A DNA stretch of 64,000 nt from Zhuqueibacter pondensis (GCA_034505955.1 JAPDQK010000029.1:1-64000); one strand, 5' to 3'; positions 26,703 to 35,530 are shown, numbered from the stretch's first letter. The notes: generated from the sequence alone by a model not told the origin. Numbers and translations are program-made.

Positions 26703-26863
26703 AACGTTGTAACGAGTATAATAAAATTCAATTCAGCCGTATGATCCGCTTTAAAGGCTTTTCTGAGCAAAATGGATTACTGAAGGGGCAACAGATTTCT
26801 TTTTGTGAATTCCGACAGCCCAAGCTTTTTGGATTATGGGTTTTTGAATAATTCAGGCTGAAC

Positions 26864-26899
26864 AAAAAAAGCCCGTTCCGTAAATTGGAGCAGGCTTTT
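26864..26899 (-). terminator. Rho-independent terminator of the tsf-pyrH-frr operon
   Basis: Arms GCCCGTTCC (26871-26879) and GGAGCAGGC (26887-26895), with one mismatch, form a hairpin with a 7-nt loop; on the minus strand it ends in T7. It lies about 40 bases after frr. Confidence 0.75.
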
Positions 26900-26941
26900 C
26901 TTCCCTGCAAAAATTAAGATAAGAATACCCCTGCGGTAGAA

Positions 26942-27499
26942 TCAAACTTCCATGATCTCGGCTTCTTTGTGCTTCAAAATTTCATCGACCAGAGCGATGT
27001 GTTTGTCGGTGAGCTTTTGCAATTCCTTTTCATAGGCTTTCTCTTCATCCTCCGGAATCTCACCGTCTTTTTTCGCCTTCTTCAAGTGTTCGAGCGCATC
27101 GCGTCTGACATTGCGGATGGCGACTCGCCCTTCTTCGGCAAGCTTTCTGCACAAACGGGTGAGGTCCTGGCGCCGCTCATCCGTGAGTTGTGGAATGGGA
27201 ATTCTGATGAGGGAGCCGTCATTTTGCGGATTGAGGCCGATATCTGCTTTTAGGATCGCCTTTTCAATCTCGCCGACAAGTTTTTTCTCCCAGGGTTGGA
27301 TCGTAATCAATCTGGGTTCCGGGGTGTTGAGGTTTGCGACTTGCTTCAGCGGCACCAGGGCGCCATAGTAATTCACGCGCACGCTGTCCAAAAGGGCCGT
27401 GGAAGCCTTGCCCGTTCGGATCTTGGCAAGCTCTTCTCTGATGCTTTCAACGGCCTTTTTCATGCGGCTTTCAGCGTCTTTGATAAAGGGATGGGCCAT
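26942..27499 (-). CDS. frr: Ribosome recycling factor
   Basis: 185 aa from the ATG at 27499, the normal length of RRF; a TTG further upstream lies inside pyrH and is rejected. RRF with EF-G splits the post-termination ribosome. The N-terminal helix DAESRMKKAVESIREELAKIRTGKASTALLD and LLDSVRVNYYGALVPLKQVANL are diagnostic, as are LIRIPIPQLTDERRQDL and the C-terminal helices with KKDGEIPEDEEKAYEKELQKLTD-like sequence. The start lies one base after the pyrH stop, so the two are translationally linked in the conserved rpsB-tsf-pyrH-frr order. Confidence 0.96.
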   Translation of the reverse strand: MAHPFIKDAESRMKKAVESIREELAKIRTGKASTALLDSVRVNYYGALVPLKQVANLNTPEPRLITIQPWEKKLVGEIEKAILKADIGLNPQNDGSLIRIPIPQLTDERRQDLTRLCRKLAEEGRVAIRNVRRDALEHLKKAKKDGEIPEDEEKAYEKELQKLTDKHIALVDEILKHKEAEIMEV

Positions 27500-27500
27500 T

Positions 27501-28247
27501 TCAGTCACCAATGACTTTGGTTCCAATCTTTTCGCCCAGAATCACTCTTTTGATGTTTCCAGGCTGGGTAAGATTAAAAACAATAATTGGCAGCTTGTTG
27601 TCCATGCAAAGCGTGACCGCCGTGGTGTCCATGACTTTCAACCCGAGTTTGACAATATCAAGATAGGTGAGCGTATCGAATTTTTTTGCATCGAGGTTGA
27701 GCTTCGGATCGGCATCATACACACCATCGACCTTTGTGCCTTTGAGTATGGCATCGGCCTCGATCTCGATGGCGCGGAGGGTGGCGGCGGTGTCGGTGGT
27801 GAAGTACGGGTTTCCGGTGCCAGCGGCAAAAATCACGGCCCGGCCCTTTTCGAGGTGGCGAATCGCCCGGCGGCGGATGAACGGCTCGGCCAGCTCTTCC
27901 ATTCTGATGGCGGTTTGCAGACGCGTAAAGACACCATGACGTTCGAGATAATCTTGCAGCGCCATGCCATTAATCACGGTGGCGAGCATGCCCATGTAGT
28001 CGGCCTGAACGCGATCCATGCCGCGTGCGCTCGCCGAAAGGCCTCGAAAAATATTGCCGCCTCCGATGACGATTCCCATTTGAACGCCGAGATCGGTAAC
28101 CGATTTGATTTCACGCGCTATCTGGTCAACAACTTCCGGATCGATGCCGAGGCCTTGTTGTCCCATAAGCGCTTCTCCGCTGAGCTTGAGCAACACGCGT
28201 TTATAAACCGGTCGCTCAATAACGGGAGATTTGGGAGTTTCGCGCAT
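27501..28247 (-). CDS. pyrH: UMP kinase
   Basis: A 248-aa amino-acid-kinase-fold enzyme that phosphorylates UMP to UDP, usually a GTP-activated hexamer. Motifs: RVLLKLSGEALMG, GIVIGGGNIFRGL, DYMGMLATVINGMALQDYLE, FAAGTGNPYFTTDTAATLRA and the Asp-rich KVDGVYDADPKLNLDAKKF. It has about ten extra polar N-terminal residues compared with E. coli. It links pyrimidine supply (pyrB/pyrC upstream in the window) to the translation gene cluster. Confidence 0.96.
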   Translation of the reverse strand: MRETPKSPVIERPVYKRVLLKLSGEALMGQQGLGIDPEVVDQIAREIKSVTDLGVQMGIVIGGGNIFRGLSASARGMDRVQADYMGMLATVINGMALQDYLERHGVFTRLQTAIRMEELAEPFIRRRAIRHLEKGRAVIFAAGTGNPYFTTDTAATLRAIEIEADAILKGTKVDGVYDADPKLNLDAKKFDTLTYLDIVKLGLKVMDTTAVTLCMDNKLPIIVFNLTQPGNIKRVILGEKIGTKVIGD

Positions 28248-28347
28248 GTAGTTCCCAAATTAAAAGATGATTTGATTATGACAGGATGCTTCTCAGCACA
28301 CCTGACAGGCGCAAGGGCCGCACTTTCCCTACCCCTTGGCTTGCAGC

Positions 28348-28941
28348 TCAGGAGCCTAATTGAAAGCGGACAAAGCGCCTGACCGTGATATTTTCGCCGA
28401 GTTTGGCGATCACCTCGGTTATCACCTGCTTGACGGTGCGGCTCTGATCCTTGATAAAGTTCTGCTCGAGCAGCACGAATTCTTGATAGAATTTTTCCAA
28501 TTTGCCTTGCGCGATGCGGTCGACCACACTCTCCGGCTTTTGCTCGTTACGGGCCTGCATACGATAGATCTCGAGTTCTTTCTCGATTACCTCTGCCGGT
28601 ATTTCCTCGCGCGTTACAGAACGCGGGTTGGTCGCAGCGACTTGCATGGCCAAGTCTTTCACGAGCGCACGGAATTCCGATGTCTTTGCGACAAAATCAG
28701 TTTCGCAATTGACTTCTATCAGGACACCCAGGCGACTTCCAGGGTGGATATAGGCTTCAATAACTCCTTGATTCGTGGCGCGGCCCACCTTTTTCTCGGC
28801 AGTGGCGGCACCCTTCTTTCGCAACCATTCAACCGCTTTTTCCATGTCGCCGCCGGTTTCAACCAGTGCATGCTTGCAATCCATCATCCCGGCGCCGGTA
28901 CGTTCTCGCAATGCCTTTACAGCATCAGCAGATACAGACAT
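28348..28941 (-). CDS. tsf: Elongation factor Ts
   Basis: A 197-aa short-form EF-Ts, as in Thermus and many non-proteobacteria. The N-terminal UBA-like domain (ALRERTGAGMMDCKHALVETGGDMEKAVEWLRKKG) contacts EF-Tu; the core holds VLIEVNCETDFVAKTSEF, the characteristic signature. It recharges EF-Tu by releasing GDP. It lies 41 bases after rpsB in the usual order; a 100-base gap before pyrH has no obvious terminator. Confidence 0.95.
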   Translation of the reverse strand: MSVSADAVKALRERTGAGMMDCKHALVETGGDMEKAVEWLRKKGAATAEKKVGRATNQGVIEAYIHPGSRLGVLIEVNCETDFVAKTSEFRALVKDLAMQVAATNPRSVTREEIPAEVIEKELEIYRMQARNEQKPESVVDRIAQGKLEKFYQEFVLLEQNFIKDQSRTVKQVITEVIAKLGENITVRRFVRFQLGS

Positions 28942-28982
28942 GCTTTGAGACCTCCGTGAAAATAAATAATTCCGTTGCCGAT

Positions 28983-29768
28983 CTATTCTTTGTGCTTCTC
29001 TTCTTGCGATTCAAGATCCATTTCCGCATATTGAGTAGCTGCTGTCTCCTCGGTTTCAATGTCTTGCACTTCCACCCCCGGTTGCATGCCGCTCAAACCC
29101 TCCAGAACCGCATCCGACATCGCACGCGTGATTACCGTGATGCTCCGAAACGCATCGTCATTGCCGGGAATCGGGTAGTCGATAAGGTCGGGATCTGAGT
29201 TGGTGTCAACGATCGCAAAAATTGGAATTCCCAATTTTCGGGCTTCTGATACCGCAATGGCTTCCTTTTGCGTATCGACGATGAAAATCGCACCAGGCAA
29301 GCGGGTCATCTCACGAATCCCCCCGAGGACTTTCTCCAATTTCTCGCGTTCATGCTCGTACGCGAGAATTTCTTTTTTGGTGATTTTGTCGTAGGTGCCG
29401 TCAGTACTCAGCTTTTCAATATTCTTGAGTCTCTTGATGCTTTTTTTGATGGTACTAAAGTTGGTCAACATGCCACCGAGCCAGCGCTCGTTGACGTAAT
29501 ACATGTGGCAGCGCTCGGCTTCGGCTTTGATAATATCTTTAGCCTGCTTTTTCGTGCCAACGAACAAGACTTTGTCCCCGGACCGGACAATTTCCGCCAA
29601 TGCATTATAAGCGAGCTGCAAGCACTCCAGCGATTTTTTCAAGTCAATAATATGAATGCCGTTGCGTTCCATGAAAATGTACTTTTTCATTTTTGGATTC
29701 CAACGGCGCGTGAGGTGGCCGAAATGCGTCCCCGCCTCCAAAAGATTTTGCAGTGTGACAGTGGTCAT
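28983..29768 (-). CDS. rpsB: 30S ribosomal protein S2
   Basis: A 261-aa S2 with the diagnostic LLEAGTHFGHLTRRWNPKM at the N-terminus, VLFVGTKKQAKDII, NERWLGGMLTNFSTIKKSI and the C-terminal AIVDTNSDPDLIDYPIPGNDDA. An acidic Glu-rich tail (EETAATQYAEMDLESQEE) extends beyond the E. coli length. S2 binds the 30S platform next to S1. The 258 bases between rpsI and rpsB hold its promoter region and a small inverted repeat. Confidence 0.96.
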   Translation of the reverse strand: MTTVTLQNLLEAGTHFGHLTRRWNPKMKKYIFMERNGIHIIDLKKSLECLQLAYNALAEIVRSGDKVLFVGTKKQAKDIIKAEAERCHMYYVNERWLGGMLTNFSTIKKSIKRLKNIEKLSTDGTYDKITKKEILAYEHEREKLEKVLGGIREMTRLPGAIFIVDTQKEAIAVSEARKLGIPIFAIVDTNSDPDLIDYPIPGNDDAFRSITVITRAMSDAVLEGLSGMQPGVEVQDIETEETAATQYAEMDLESQEEKHKE

Positions 29769-29966
29769 TTAAATCATTTCTCCTGTTTTTGGGGTTCATG
29801 TCCCGGCTTGTTTCATCTGCTTACCGAAGGTTGCACTTGTGCGAAAGCCGAGACTCCGCCATCCGACTGCAGACCGAGTCTAAAACTGCGTGTTGTTCCG
29901 AGTATACGGAAACCCCAACGCGGCAGCCAGATGTGTGAGATATGACTTGATTCCAGATGCTTGATC

Positions 29967-29997
29967 CTGGATGCTCAAAACAGCAATCAGCATCCAG
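29967..29997. repeat. CTGGATGCT/AGCATCCAG inverted repeat after rpsI
   Basis: Nine-base arms CTGGATGCT (29967-29975) and AGCATCCAG (29989-29997) lie in a block of related GATGCTTGATCCTGGATGC words. On the minus strand it follows rpsI and could help end transcription, but it has no T-run. Related words occur near 18740-18775. Confidence 0.4.
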
Positions 29998-30026
29998 CAT
30001 CAAGGATTCCGTATCGAGTCGCTGAT

Positions 30027-30419
30027 TTACCGTTTCGAGAATTGGAATCTCTTGCGTGCACCTTTCTGACCGTATTTCTTGCGCTCCTTCATGCGAGGAT
30101 CACGGGTCAGAAAGCCGGCAGCTTTTAATTTCTTGCGAAATTCTTCATTGAACTTGAGCAATGCCCTGGAAACACCAAGACGCATGGCTCCCGCTTGTCC
30201 GGTCAAGCCACCGCCGTTCACATTGGCGTAAATATCAAATTTGCCCAAAGTTTCGGTGACTTGCAGAGGCTGCTCAATGATCATTTTCAAGGTTTCGCGC
30301 TTGAAGTAATCGAGCAGCGGCTGCGAATTGACGATGACTTTACCTTCACCGGGGATCAAACGGACACGGGCAGTTGAGGTTTTGCGGCGCCCGACCGCAT
30401 CGAAAGAAGCAACTCTCAT
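30027..30419 (-). CDS. rpsI: 30S ribosomal protein S9
   Basis: 130 aa from the ATG at 30419, which has AGAGG six bases upstream and gives the standard S9 length. Signature GRRKTSTARVRLIPGEGKVIVN, with GGGLTGQAGAMRLGVSRAL and the C-terminal GARKRFQFSKR tail that reaches the P-site tRNA. Normally directly behind rplM; here a 270-base repeat-bearing gap separates them. Confidence 0.96.
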   Translation of the reverse strand: MRVASFDAVGRRKTSTARVRLIPGEGKVIVNSQPLLDYFKRETLKMIIEQPLQVTETLGKFDIYANVNGGGLTGQAGAMRLGVSRALLKFNEEFRKKLKAAGFLTRDPRMKERKKYGQKGARKRFQFSKR

Positions 30420-30530
30420 TGACATCCTCTGATTCTTGTCTGACAATCATGTTTAATGTGACAACGTCAAGTTGCTGATGGCGTCCACCTGTTTTGTCAT
30501 TCTGTAAGACTGCGGCTGTAAGCCTGCGGC

Positions 30531-30589
30531 CGTGGGCTACGCCCGTGGGCTACGCCCGTAGGCTACGCCCGTGGGCTACGCCCGTAGGG
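30531..30589. repeat. 13-bp tandem repeat (CGTGGGCTACGCC), about 4.5 copies, between rplM and rpsI
   Basis: Units at 30531, 30544, 30557, 30570 and a partial at 30583 alternate CGTGGGCTACGCC and CGTAGGCTACGCC. Flanking words (GGAATCTTTCTTCAAG and TTTCAGGATGACATGAAG) also look like dispersed intergenic repeat. The whole gap 30420-30690 is repeat-like with no gene. Confidence 0.85.
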
Positions 30590-30690
30590 AATCTTTCTTC
30601 AAGACACATACGTGCCAATGCTTGAAAAGATCTCAGCAGGCTTTGCCTTTCAGGATGACATGAAGGGGGGACTCAACGTTGCCGTATTAG

Positions 30691-31140
30691 TTACTTTTGT
30701 AGCGAGGCAAAATGCAACGGTTCCGGTTTTTGTGCCGCGTGTGGGTGTTGCTGGCCGCGATAAACTTTGAGCTTCTTGAATTGTTTCTTGCCCAGGCGCG
30801 TATGCGGCAACATTCCCCATACGGCATACTCGACAATTCTCTCCGGCCGACGGCGCTGCAGATCAGAAAATACTTCCTGCCGCAAGCCGCCAGGATAGCC
30901 GGTATAATGTGAATAAATCTTGATGTCAGCCTTTTTGCCCGTCAAAATCACTTTTTCAGCATTGATGACGACCACGAAATCGCCAACATCCATGTGCGGC
31001 GTAAAGTGGGGCTTGTGTTTGCCACGCAGCACAGTGGCAATTTGACTGGCCAGCCTGCCGAGCACCAGACCGCTGGCGTCCACGACATACCACTTCCGTT
31101 CGACTTCATCAGGTTTGGGAATATAAGTGCGCAAAGCCAA
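30691..31140 (-). CDS. rplM: 50S ribosomal protein L13
   Basis: A 149-aa L13. Diagnostic stretches are KWYVVDASGLVLGRLASQIATVLRGKHKP, DVGDFVVVINAEKVILTGKK, YSHYTGYPGGLR and AVWGMLPHTRLGKKQFKKLKVYRG. The first protein of the L13-S9 operon, binding 23S rRNA early in assembly. Length is slightly above the E. coli 142 aa because of a His/Pro-rich tail. Confidence 0.96.
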   Translation of the reverse strand: MALRTYIPKPDEVERKWYVVDASGLVLGRLASQIATVLRGKHKPHFTPHMDVGDFVVVINAEKVILTGKKADIKIYSHYTGYPGGLRQEVFSDLQRRRPERIVEYAVWGMLPHTRLGKKQFKKLKVYRGQQHPHAAQKPEPLHFASLQK

Positions 31141-31200
31141 AATCTCCTTAAGTTGTAGTTAAAACATGAATTCTAAAATTATGAAATATTGGAACAATAG

Positions 31201-32088
31201 TCAAGTCCTTTTTCCGACAAAAAACTTGTACGCAATGAGTTTATATGCCAGGCGGGCGGCCAAAAAGTTGGGGCTGGCTATTCCACGCAGTGGCATAAGC
31301 TCAACGATATCGCAGCCAACGACCTCTCGCCGGCTGAAAAGCTCCCTTAGAAAATCAAGCGTCTCATACCAGCCAAAACCACCAGGTTCCGGTGTGCCAA
31401 CTGCCGGCATTTCCGCGGGATTAAAAAAATCAAGATCAATGGTCAGGTAAATATGCGGTCCGATGAGATCAAAAACTTCCTCCATCCAGCGGCAGGGACC
31501 AAGTTGACGCATTTCATGAGCATAATAAACCCGGGAGGGTGGCTTGAGTCTTTCGCGCTCGCCCATGACGCCGCTTCTTATGCCAAGCCCGACATGCGGG
31601 CAAATTTCATTTACCCTCGTCATGGCGCATGCGTGACTGAATGGTGAACCTTCGTACTGGTCACGCAGATCGCTGTGCGCATCGAGTTGAATGACCCAGA
31701 GATGAGGATAGAGGGAATGAATGGCTTGAACCATACCGACGGTAACAGTGTGTTCACCCCCCAACCCAATGACAAACTTGCCATCATTACACATAGTATG
31801 GCAGGTGTCAGCGATTGTCTTGACAGCTTGTACCGGCTTGGCTTTCCCAAACTTTGGCGCTTTCATTGTAGCAATTCCGACTCGGAACGGCTCAAGGTTC
31901 AATTCTTCGTCAAAAAGTTCGACCTGTTGCGAAGCTTTTATGATTGCTGCCGGTCCGCGTTTGGTGCCAATGCCATAAGAAGTCGTTGCCTCAAAAGGAA
32001 GCGGGAGGATTGCGACTCTTGCGCATTCGTAGCTGGAGAATTGCGGTTCGAGACCGAGAAAATTATCAGGGATTTTCATTTTTTCCAT
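31201..32088 (-). CDS. speB: Agmatinase/arginase-family ureohydrolase
   Basis: 295 aa from the ATG at 32088, which has AAAGG four bases upstream. The binuclear Mn2+ site is present: GLGGEHTVTVG (His), QLDAHSDLRDQY (Asp, His, Asp) and LTIDLDFFNPAEMP (Asp, with Asn-Pro in place of the usual Asp-Pro). GGFGWYETLDFLRELF is typical of the agmatinase branch. Agmatinase makes putrescine and urea. The Asp-to-Asn-like change in the last ligand motif (DLDFFNP for DIDxxDP) deserves note, although the second Asp of that motif is the main ligand. It sits between ribosomal genes and the pyr operon without obvious functional link. Confidence 0.85.
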   Translation of the reverse strand: MEKMKIPDNFLGLEPQFSSYECARVAILPLPFEATTSYGIGTKRGPAAIIKASQQVELFDEELNLEPFRVGIATMKAPKFGKAKPVQAVKTIADTCHTMCNDGKFVIGLGGEHTVTVGMVQAIHSLYPHLWVIQLDAHSDLRDQYEGSPFSHACAMTRVNEICPHVGLGIRSGVMGERERLKPPSRVYYAHEMRQLGPCRWMEEVFDLIGPHIYLTIDLDFFNPAEMPAVGTPEPGGFGWYETLDFLRELFSRREVVGCDIVELMPLRGIASPNFLAARLAYKLIAYKFFVGKRT

Positions 32089-32121
32089 TTGACCTTTCAA
32101 TGAGGAGCAAAGCGCCTGAGG

Positions 32122-33441
32122 CTATGCGAAATCTGGATTCAACCACATGCGTCCCTTGTTGTAAACTGCAAACACCTTGCCAGTCAATTCCCAGCCATCG
32201 AAGGGCGTGTTGCGAGATTTTGAGTAAAATTTCGTCTTGTTTACCCTCCAGGTTTTCGTTGGTGAAAAGAGCAGCAGATTTGCCGGCTGCCCTTCTTTGA
32301 TTTGAACTGAGGGCAAATTGAGAATGCGCCGCGGCGAGATGGTGACTTTGCTAATCGCTTCGGCCAGTGAGAGCAGATTGCGTTTGACCAGGCGTGTGAT
32401 GATCAAACCCAATGCAGTTTCAAGACCAATGATGCCAAACGGCGCAGCCGGGAATTCCACTTCTTTTTCTTCGAGGGAATGCGGGGCGTGATCAGTAACA
32501 ATGACATCGATGGTGCCATCCTGCAGTCCTGCGATCATGGCTTCCACGTCTTGTTGTGAGCGCAATGGCGGATTCATCTTGGTGTTGGCATTATAACCCG
32601 AGGTTGCCACGGCTTCCTCGGTTAGAGTAAAATGATGAGGTGTGACTTCGCAAGTAACCCGAATGCCTCGTTGTTTGGCCCAGCGGATAAGCTCGAGCGA
32701 ACGGGCAGAAGAAAGATGGGCGATATGCACTCTGGCGCCGGTATAGTCGGCCAAAAGGATATCACGCGCGACCATGATGTCCTCGGCAACCGTGGGCATG
32801 CCTGGCAAACCCAGACGGGTCGAAAACATTCCTTCATTCATCGCGCCACGATCGTCCAGCGTCGGATCCTCAGCATGTTCAATGATTGGAACATCGAGCA
32901 TGTTGGCATATTCCATTGCACGTCTGGCCAGCTCTGCTGTCGCAATCGAGCAACCATCATCGGAAAAGGCCACGGCGCCGGCCTCCACCAACTCGGCCAT
33001 TTCGGATAATTCTTTTCCTTCCCGGCCCTTGGTTGCCGCGGCAATCGGATGAACTTCAACCAGCTGGTCTCTGGCCTTCTCGATGACTGCTTCGACGATT
33101 TCGCGGTGATCCATCGCTGGCGAGGTGTTCGGCATCGGGCACGCGGCAGTGAATCCTCCGGCCACCGCGGCAGCGCAACCGGTAGCAATCGTTTCTTCGT
33201 CTTCGCGGCCGGGTTCGCGGAAATGCACATGCATGTCGCACCAACCGGGACTCAAGACCAGTTCCGGCGCCTCGATCAATTCAAAACTTGGTGATGCATC
33301 AAGATTGCTGCCAATCCGTGTGATGTTGCCTTTTTCGATCAAAATATCTGCATGGCAATCAAGCGATTGCGAAGGATCAATCACCCGCGCACCACGGATG
33401 AGAAGATTCGGGATCAACCTGGGTTCAATTGTGCGTGCCAT
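32122..33441 (-). CDS. pyrC: Dihydroorotase
   Basis: A 439-aa class I dihydroorotase that closes carbamoyl-aspartate to dihydroorotate. Metal ligands: SPGWCDMHVHFREPG (two His), the residue after GAVAFSDDG, PIIEHAED (His) and VHIAHLSS (His), with catalytic Asp in VIVTDHAPHSLEEKE. The C-terminus ends in a small beta subdomain. Last gene of pyrR-pyrB-pyrC, starting 99 bases after pyrB, so presumably under the same attenuator. Confidence 0.94.
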   Translation of the reverse strand: MARTIEPRLIPNLLIRGARVIDPSQSLDCHADILIEKGNITRIGSNLDASPSFELIEAPELVLSPGWCDMHVHFREPGREDEETIATGCAAAVAGGFTAACPMPNTSPAMDHREIVEAVIEKARDQLVEVHPIAAATKGREGKELSEMAELVEAGAVAFSDDGCSIATAELARRAMEYANMLDVPIIEHAEDPTLDDRGAMNEGMFSTRLGLPGMPTVAEDIMVARDILLADYTGARVHIAHLSSARSLELIRWAKQRGIRVTCEVTPHHFTLTEEAVATSGYNANTKMNPPLRSQQDVEAMIAGLQDGTIDVIVTDHAPHSLEEKEVEFPAAPFGIIGLETALGLIITRLVKRNLLSLAEAISKVTISPRRILNLPSVQIKEGQPANLLLFSPTKTWRVNKTKFYSKSRNTPFDGWELTGKVFAVYNKGRMWLNPDFA

Positions 33442-33540
33442 AAATCAACTTTCCTCTTTTGAACAGCAGATTACATGCGGAGGGCACGGAGGCGATAGAA
33501 CTTCACTGATGACCAAAATAAGATCCGTGGCCTTCCAGGG

Positions 33541-34500
33541 CTAATTTTCCATTCCCATCCCATTCACCAATTCCTGTTCGCCGCCACTTTTCAGAAACAG
33601 CACGGCCATGCGTACCGCAACGCCATTGGCGACCTGATCAAGAATGACCGAAAATTCGCTGTCGGCAAGTTCGCTTTCGATCTCGATGCCGCGATTAATC
33701 GGTCCAGGGTGCATGATCACGACATCTTTCTTGGCGGCTTCAAGTCGGCGACGTGTGATGCCGAAATGCATCGCATATTCACGCAACGAGGGCAACAATC
33801 CATGTTTTTGCCGCTCGAGTTGCAGGCGCAACACGTTCACGGCGTCGGCCCAGTGGATGGCCTCATCGACTTTGGTGAAAATCCGGACATCGCTGCCAAA
33901 CGCCGCAGGGATATCGCGTGGCAACAAAGTCGCCGGCCCACAAATCGCCACCTCCGCGCGCATCGTTTTTAAGCCGTAAATGTTGCTGCGCGCCACCCGG
34001 CTGTGTGTGATGTCGCCAACGATCGCCACCTTGAGTCCTTCCAGCCGCCCGAACTTGTCCATCAACGTCATCATGTCGAGCAAGCCCTGGGTGGGATGCT
34101 CGTGTTGGCCGTCGCCGGCGTTGATTACGCTGGCTTCGAGACACTGGCTCAGGAAGAGTGCCGCGCCGGCAGCCTGATGGCGAATGACCACCATATCAAT
34201 CTTCATGGCTTCGATATTGCGCACCGTATCCTTCAGAGTCTCACCTTTCATAACCGAAGATCCTGAAGTGGTAAAATTGACACTATCCGCGGAAAGGCGT
34301 TTCTCCGCCAGCTCGAATGAGATGCGGGTGCGGGTTGATGGCTCAAAAAAAAGATTGACGATGGTTTTACCACGCAGGGTGGGAACCTTGGGAATGGGAC
34401 GAGTGAGAACTTCTTTGAAAGACTGAGCGGTTTTGAGGATTAAGGCAATCTCTTCGCGTTGAACACCTTCCAGGCCCAACAGGTGTTTTGAGATGATCAT
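33541..34500 (-). CDS. pyrB: Aspartate carbamoyltransferase catalytic chain
   Basis: A 319-aa enzyme joining carbamoyl phosphate and aspartate in pyrimidine synthesis. Signature FFEPSTRTRISFELAEKRL near residue 52 binds carbamoyl phosphate; HPTQGLLDMMTL and VMHPGPINRG complete the active site. No pyrI regulatory chain is nearby, as expected when PyrR controls the operon. Starts 67 bases after pyrR. Confidence 0.96.
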   Translation of the reverse strand: MIISKHLLGLEGVQREEIALILKTAQSFKEVLTRPIPKVPTLRGKTIVNLFFEPSTRTRISFELAEKRLSADSVNFTTSGSSVMKGETLKDTVRNIEAMKIDMVVIRHQAAGAALFLSQCLEASVINAGDGQHEHPTQGLLDMMTLMDKFGRLEGLKVAIVGDITHSRVARSNIYGLKTMRAEVAICGPATLLPRDIPAAFGSDVRIFTKVDEAIHWADAVNVLRLQLERQKHGLLPSLREYAMHFGITRRRLEAAKKDVVIMHPGPINRGIEIESELADSEFSVILDQVANGVAVRMAVLFLKSGGEQELVNGMGMEN

Positions 34501-34567
34501 TTACACCTCATGCTAATTGCGAGGGGCAAGGAGCAAAGCATGCTGCCAGAGACTTTTTCGCCGTTTG

Positions 34568-35161
34568 CTAATTGCCCCTTGCCCTGGTTTCATTGACTTT
34601 TTTTTCATTGATAACCTCGACCAGGAAAACACCATCCACCCCGTCGACGTTTTTCAGCTTGACCCGGACTTCTTCTCCGGCCGTGGTTGTCACTTCCTGA
34701 CCGACGAAATCTGCTTTGATTGGCAGCTCGCGATGACCGCGGTCGATCAAGACCGCCAGTTGAATCCGCGCCGGCCGGCCAAAATCCATCAACGCATCCA
34801 ATGCCGAACGAATGGTGCGGCCGGTATAGAGCACATCATCCACCAATAAAACCACCTTCCCGTCAATGTTGAAAGGAATATGGGTTTCCTGTACCCGCGG
34901 CTTCTTCAGCGTACGCAACATGTCGTCGCGATAAAAAGTGATATCGAGCGTGCCGAGCGGCAGGCGCCGGCCTTCGATGGCTTCGATCTTTTCAATGAGC
35001 CGTTCTGCAATTTGTACGCCCCGAGTACGAATGCCGACAATTACGAGATTTTCGACGCCACGATTCGACTCAATGATCTGGTGTGCCAGTCTGGATAACG
35101 TTCGGCTCAAGGCTTTGTCATCCATGAGCACGGATTTGATTTTGTAGTCGCTCGTGAACAT
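34568..35161 (-). CDS. pyrR: Pyrimidine operon regulator PyrR / uracil phosphoribosyltransferase
   Basis: About 197 aa from the ATG at 35161 (GGAG nine bases upstream, aligned with homologues); alternative ATGs at 35176 and 35230 exist, the last abutting the terminator. PyrR binds pyr mRNA when UMP is high and favours termination. Motifs: LSRLAHQIIESNRG, IVGIRTRGVQIAERL and the PRPP loop VVLLVDDVLYTGRTIRSALDAL. The tail is charged. Heading the operon behind a leader with a clear terminator hairpin, it almost certainly autoregulates pyrR-pyrB-pyrC. Confidence 0.93.
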   Translation of the reverse strand: MFTSDYKIKSVLMDDKALSRTLSRLAHQIIESNRGVENLVIVGIRTRGVQIAERLIEKIEAIEGRRLPLGTLDITFYRDDMLRTLKKPRVQETHIPFNIDGKVVLLVDDVLYTGRTIRSALDALMDFGRPARIQLAVLIDRGHRELPIKADFVGQEVTTTAGEEVRVKLKNVDGVDGVFLVEVINEKKVNETRARGN

Positions 35162-35236
35162 GGTCGAAAACTCCATTGTTTGATTTATTCGACGCTCAAA
35201 TTCCTGAAAGCGGACCAGCGGTCCAAACATAAAAAA

Positions 35237-35262
35237 GGTCTACCATCAAACCATGGTAGACC
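35237..35262 (-). terminator. Attenuator terminator in the pyrR leader
   Basis: Perfect 10-bp arms GGTCTACCAT and ATGGTAGACC around a 6-nt loop, followed on the minus strand by T6 (35231-35236). It lies in the 5' leader of pyrR rather than after a gene, the arrangement used for PyrR-controlled attenuation. Confidence 0.88.
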
Positions 35263-35346
35263 CAGCTTAAATTCAACACGAAATTTTTTCCGGCCTGCAA
35301 CTGGTCTCTTCAAGACGGGCCATTTGAGAATCCAGTTCCTTGCCGG
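35258..35346 (-). promoter_or_regulatory. Antiterminator and anti-antiterminator elements of the pyr leader
   Basis: A long stem pairs 35290-35304 with 35332-35346 (CCGG and AACTGG/CCAGTT arms, with an internal bulge). Its inner arm, CTGGTCT at 35301-35307 on the plus strand, can instead pair with AGACCCAG at 35258-35265, the base of the terminator. The three structures are mutually exclusive, as in PyrR systems: PyrR-UMP would hold the first stem and let the terminator form. Confidence 0.6.
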
Positions 35347-35433
35347 ATTTGGGAGATGACTCATATTTTCTGTTCAACCCCTTCAAAAAAGCTCAATTAA
35401 AAATTAAGCCCCTTGAAAGAATTTTATCAAATA

Positions 35434-35462
35434 AAAATACAAATTTTCGACGAGACTGTCAA
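35434..35462 (-). promoter_or_regulatory. Sigma-70-like promoter of the pyr operon
   Basis: On the minus strand TTGACA (35457-35462), a 17-bp spacer, TATTTT (35434-35439). The transcript would start near 35427 and read about 165 nt of leader before the terminator. Confidence 0.6.
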
Positions 35463-35530
35463 GAGGCGTTTTAGAGTTTTTGGGGTTAGTTTTGCGGTGT
35501 AGCCTGTCATACAGCCATGGCAGAGGTCAT

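Noticed and set aside
30531..30589. Possible CRISPR array
   Set aside because: The 13-bp units are contiguous with no spacers, and no cas gene is near. The Cas4-like nuclease at 40243-41151 belongs to the Argonaute operon.
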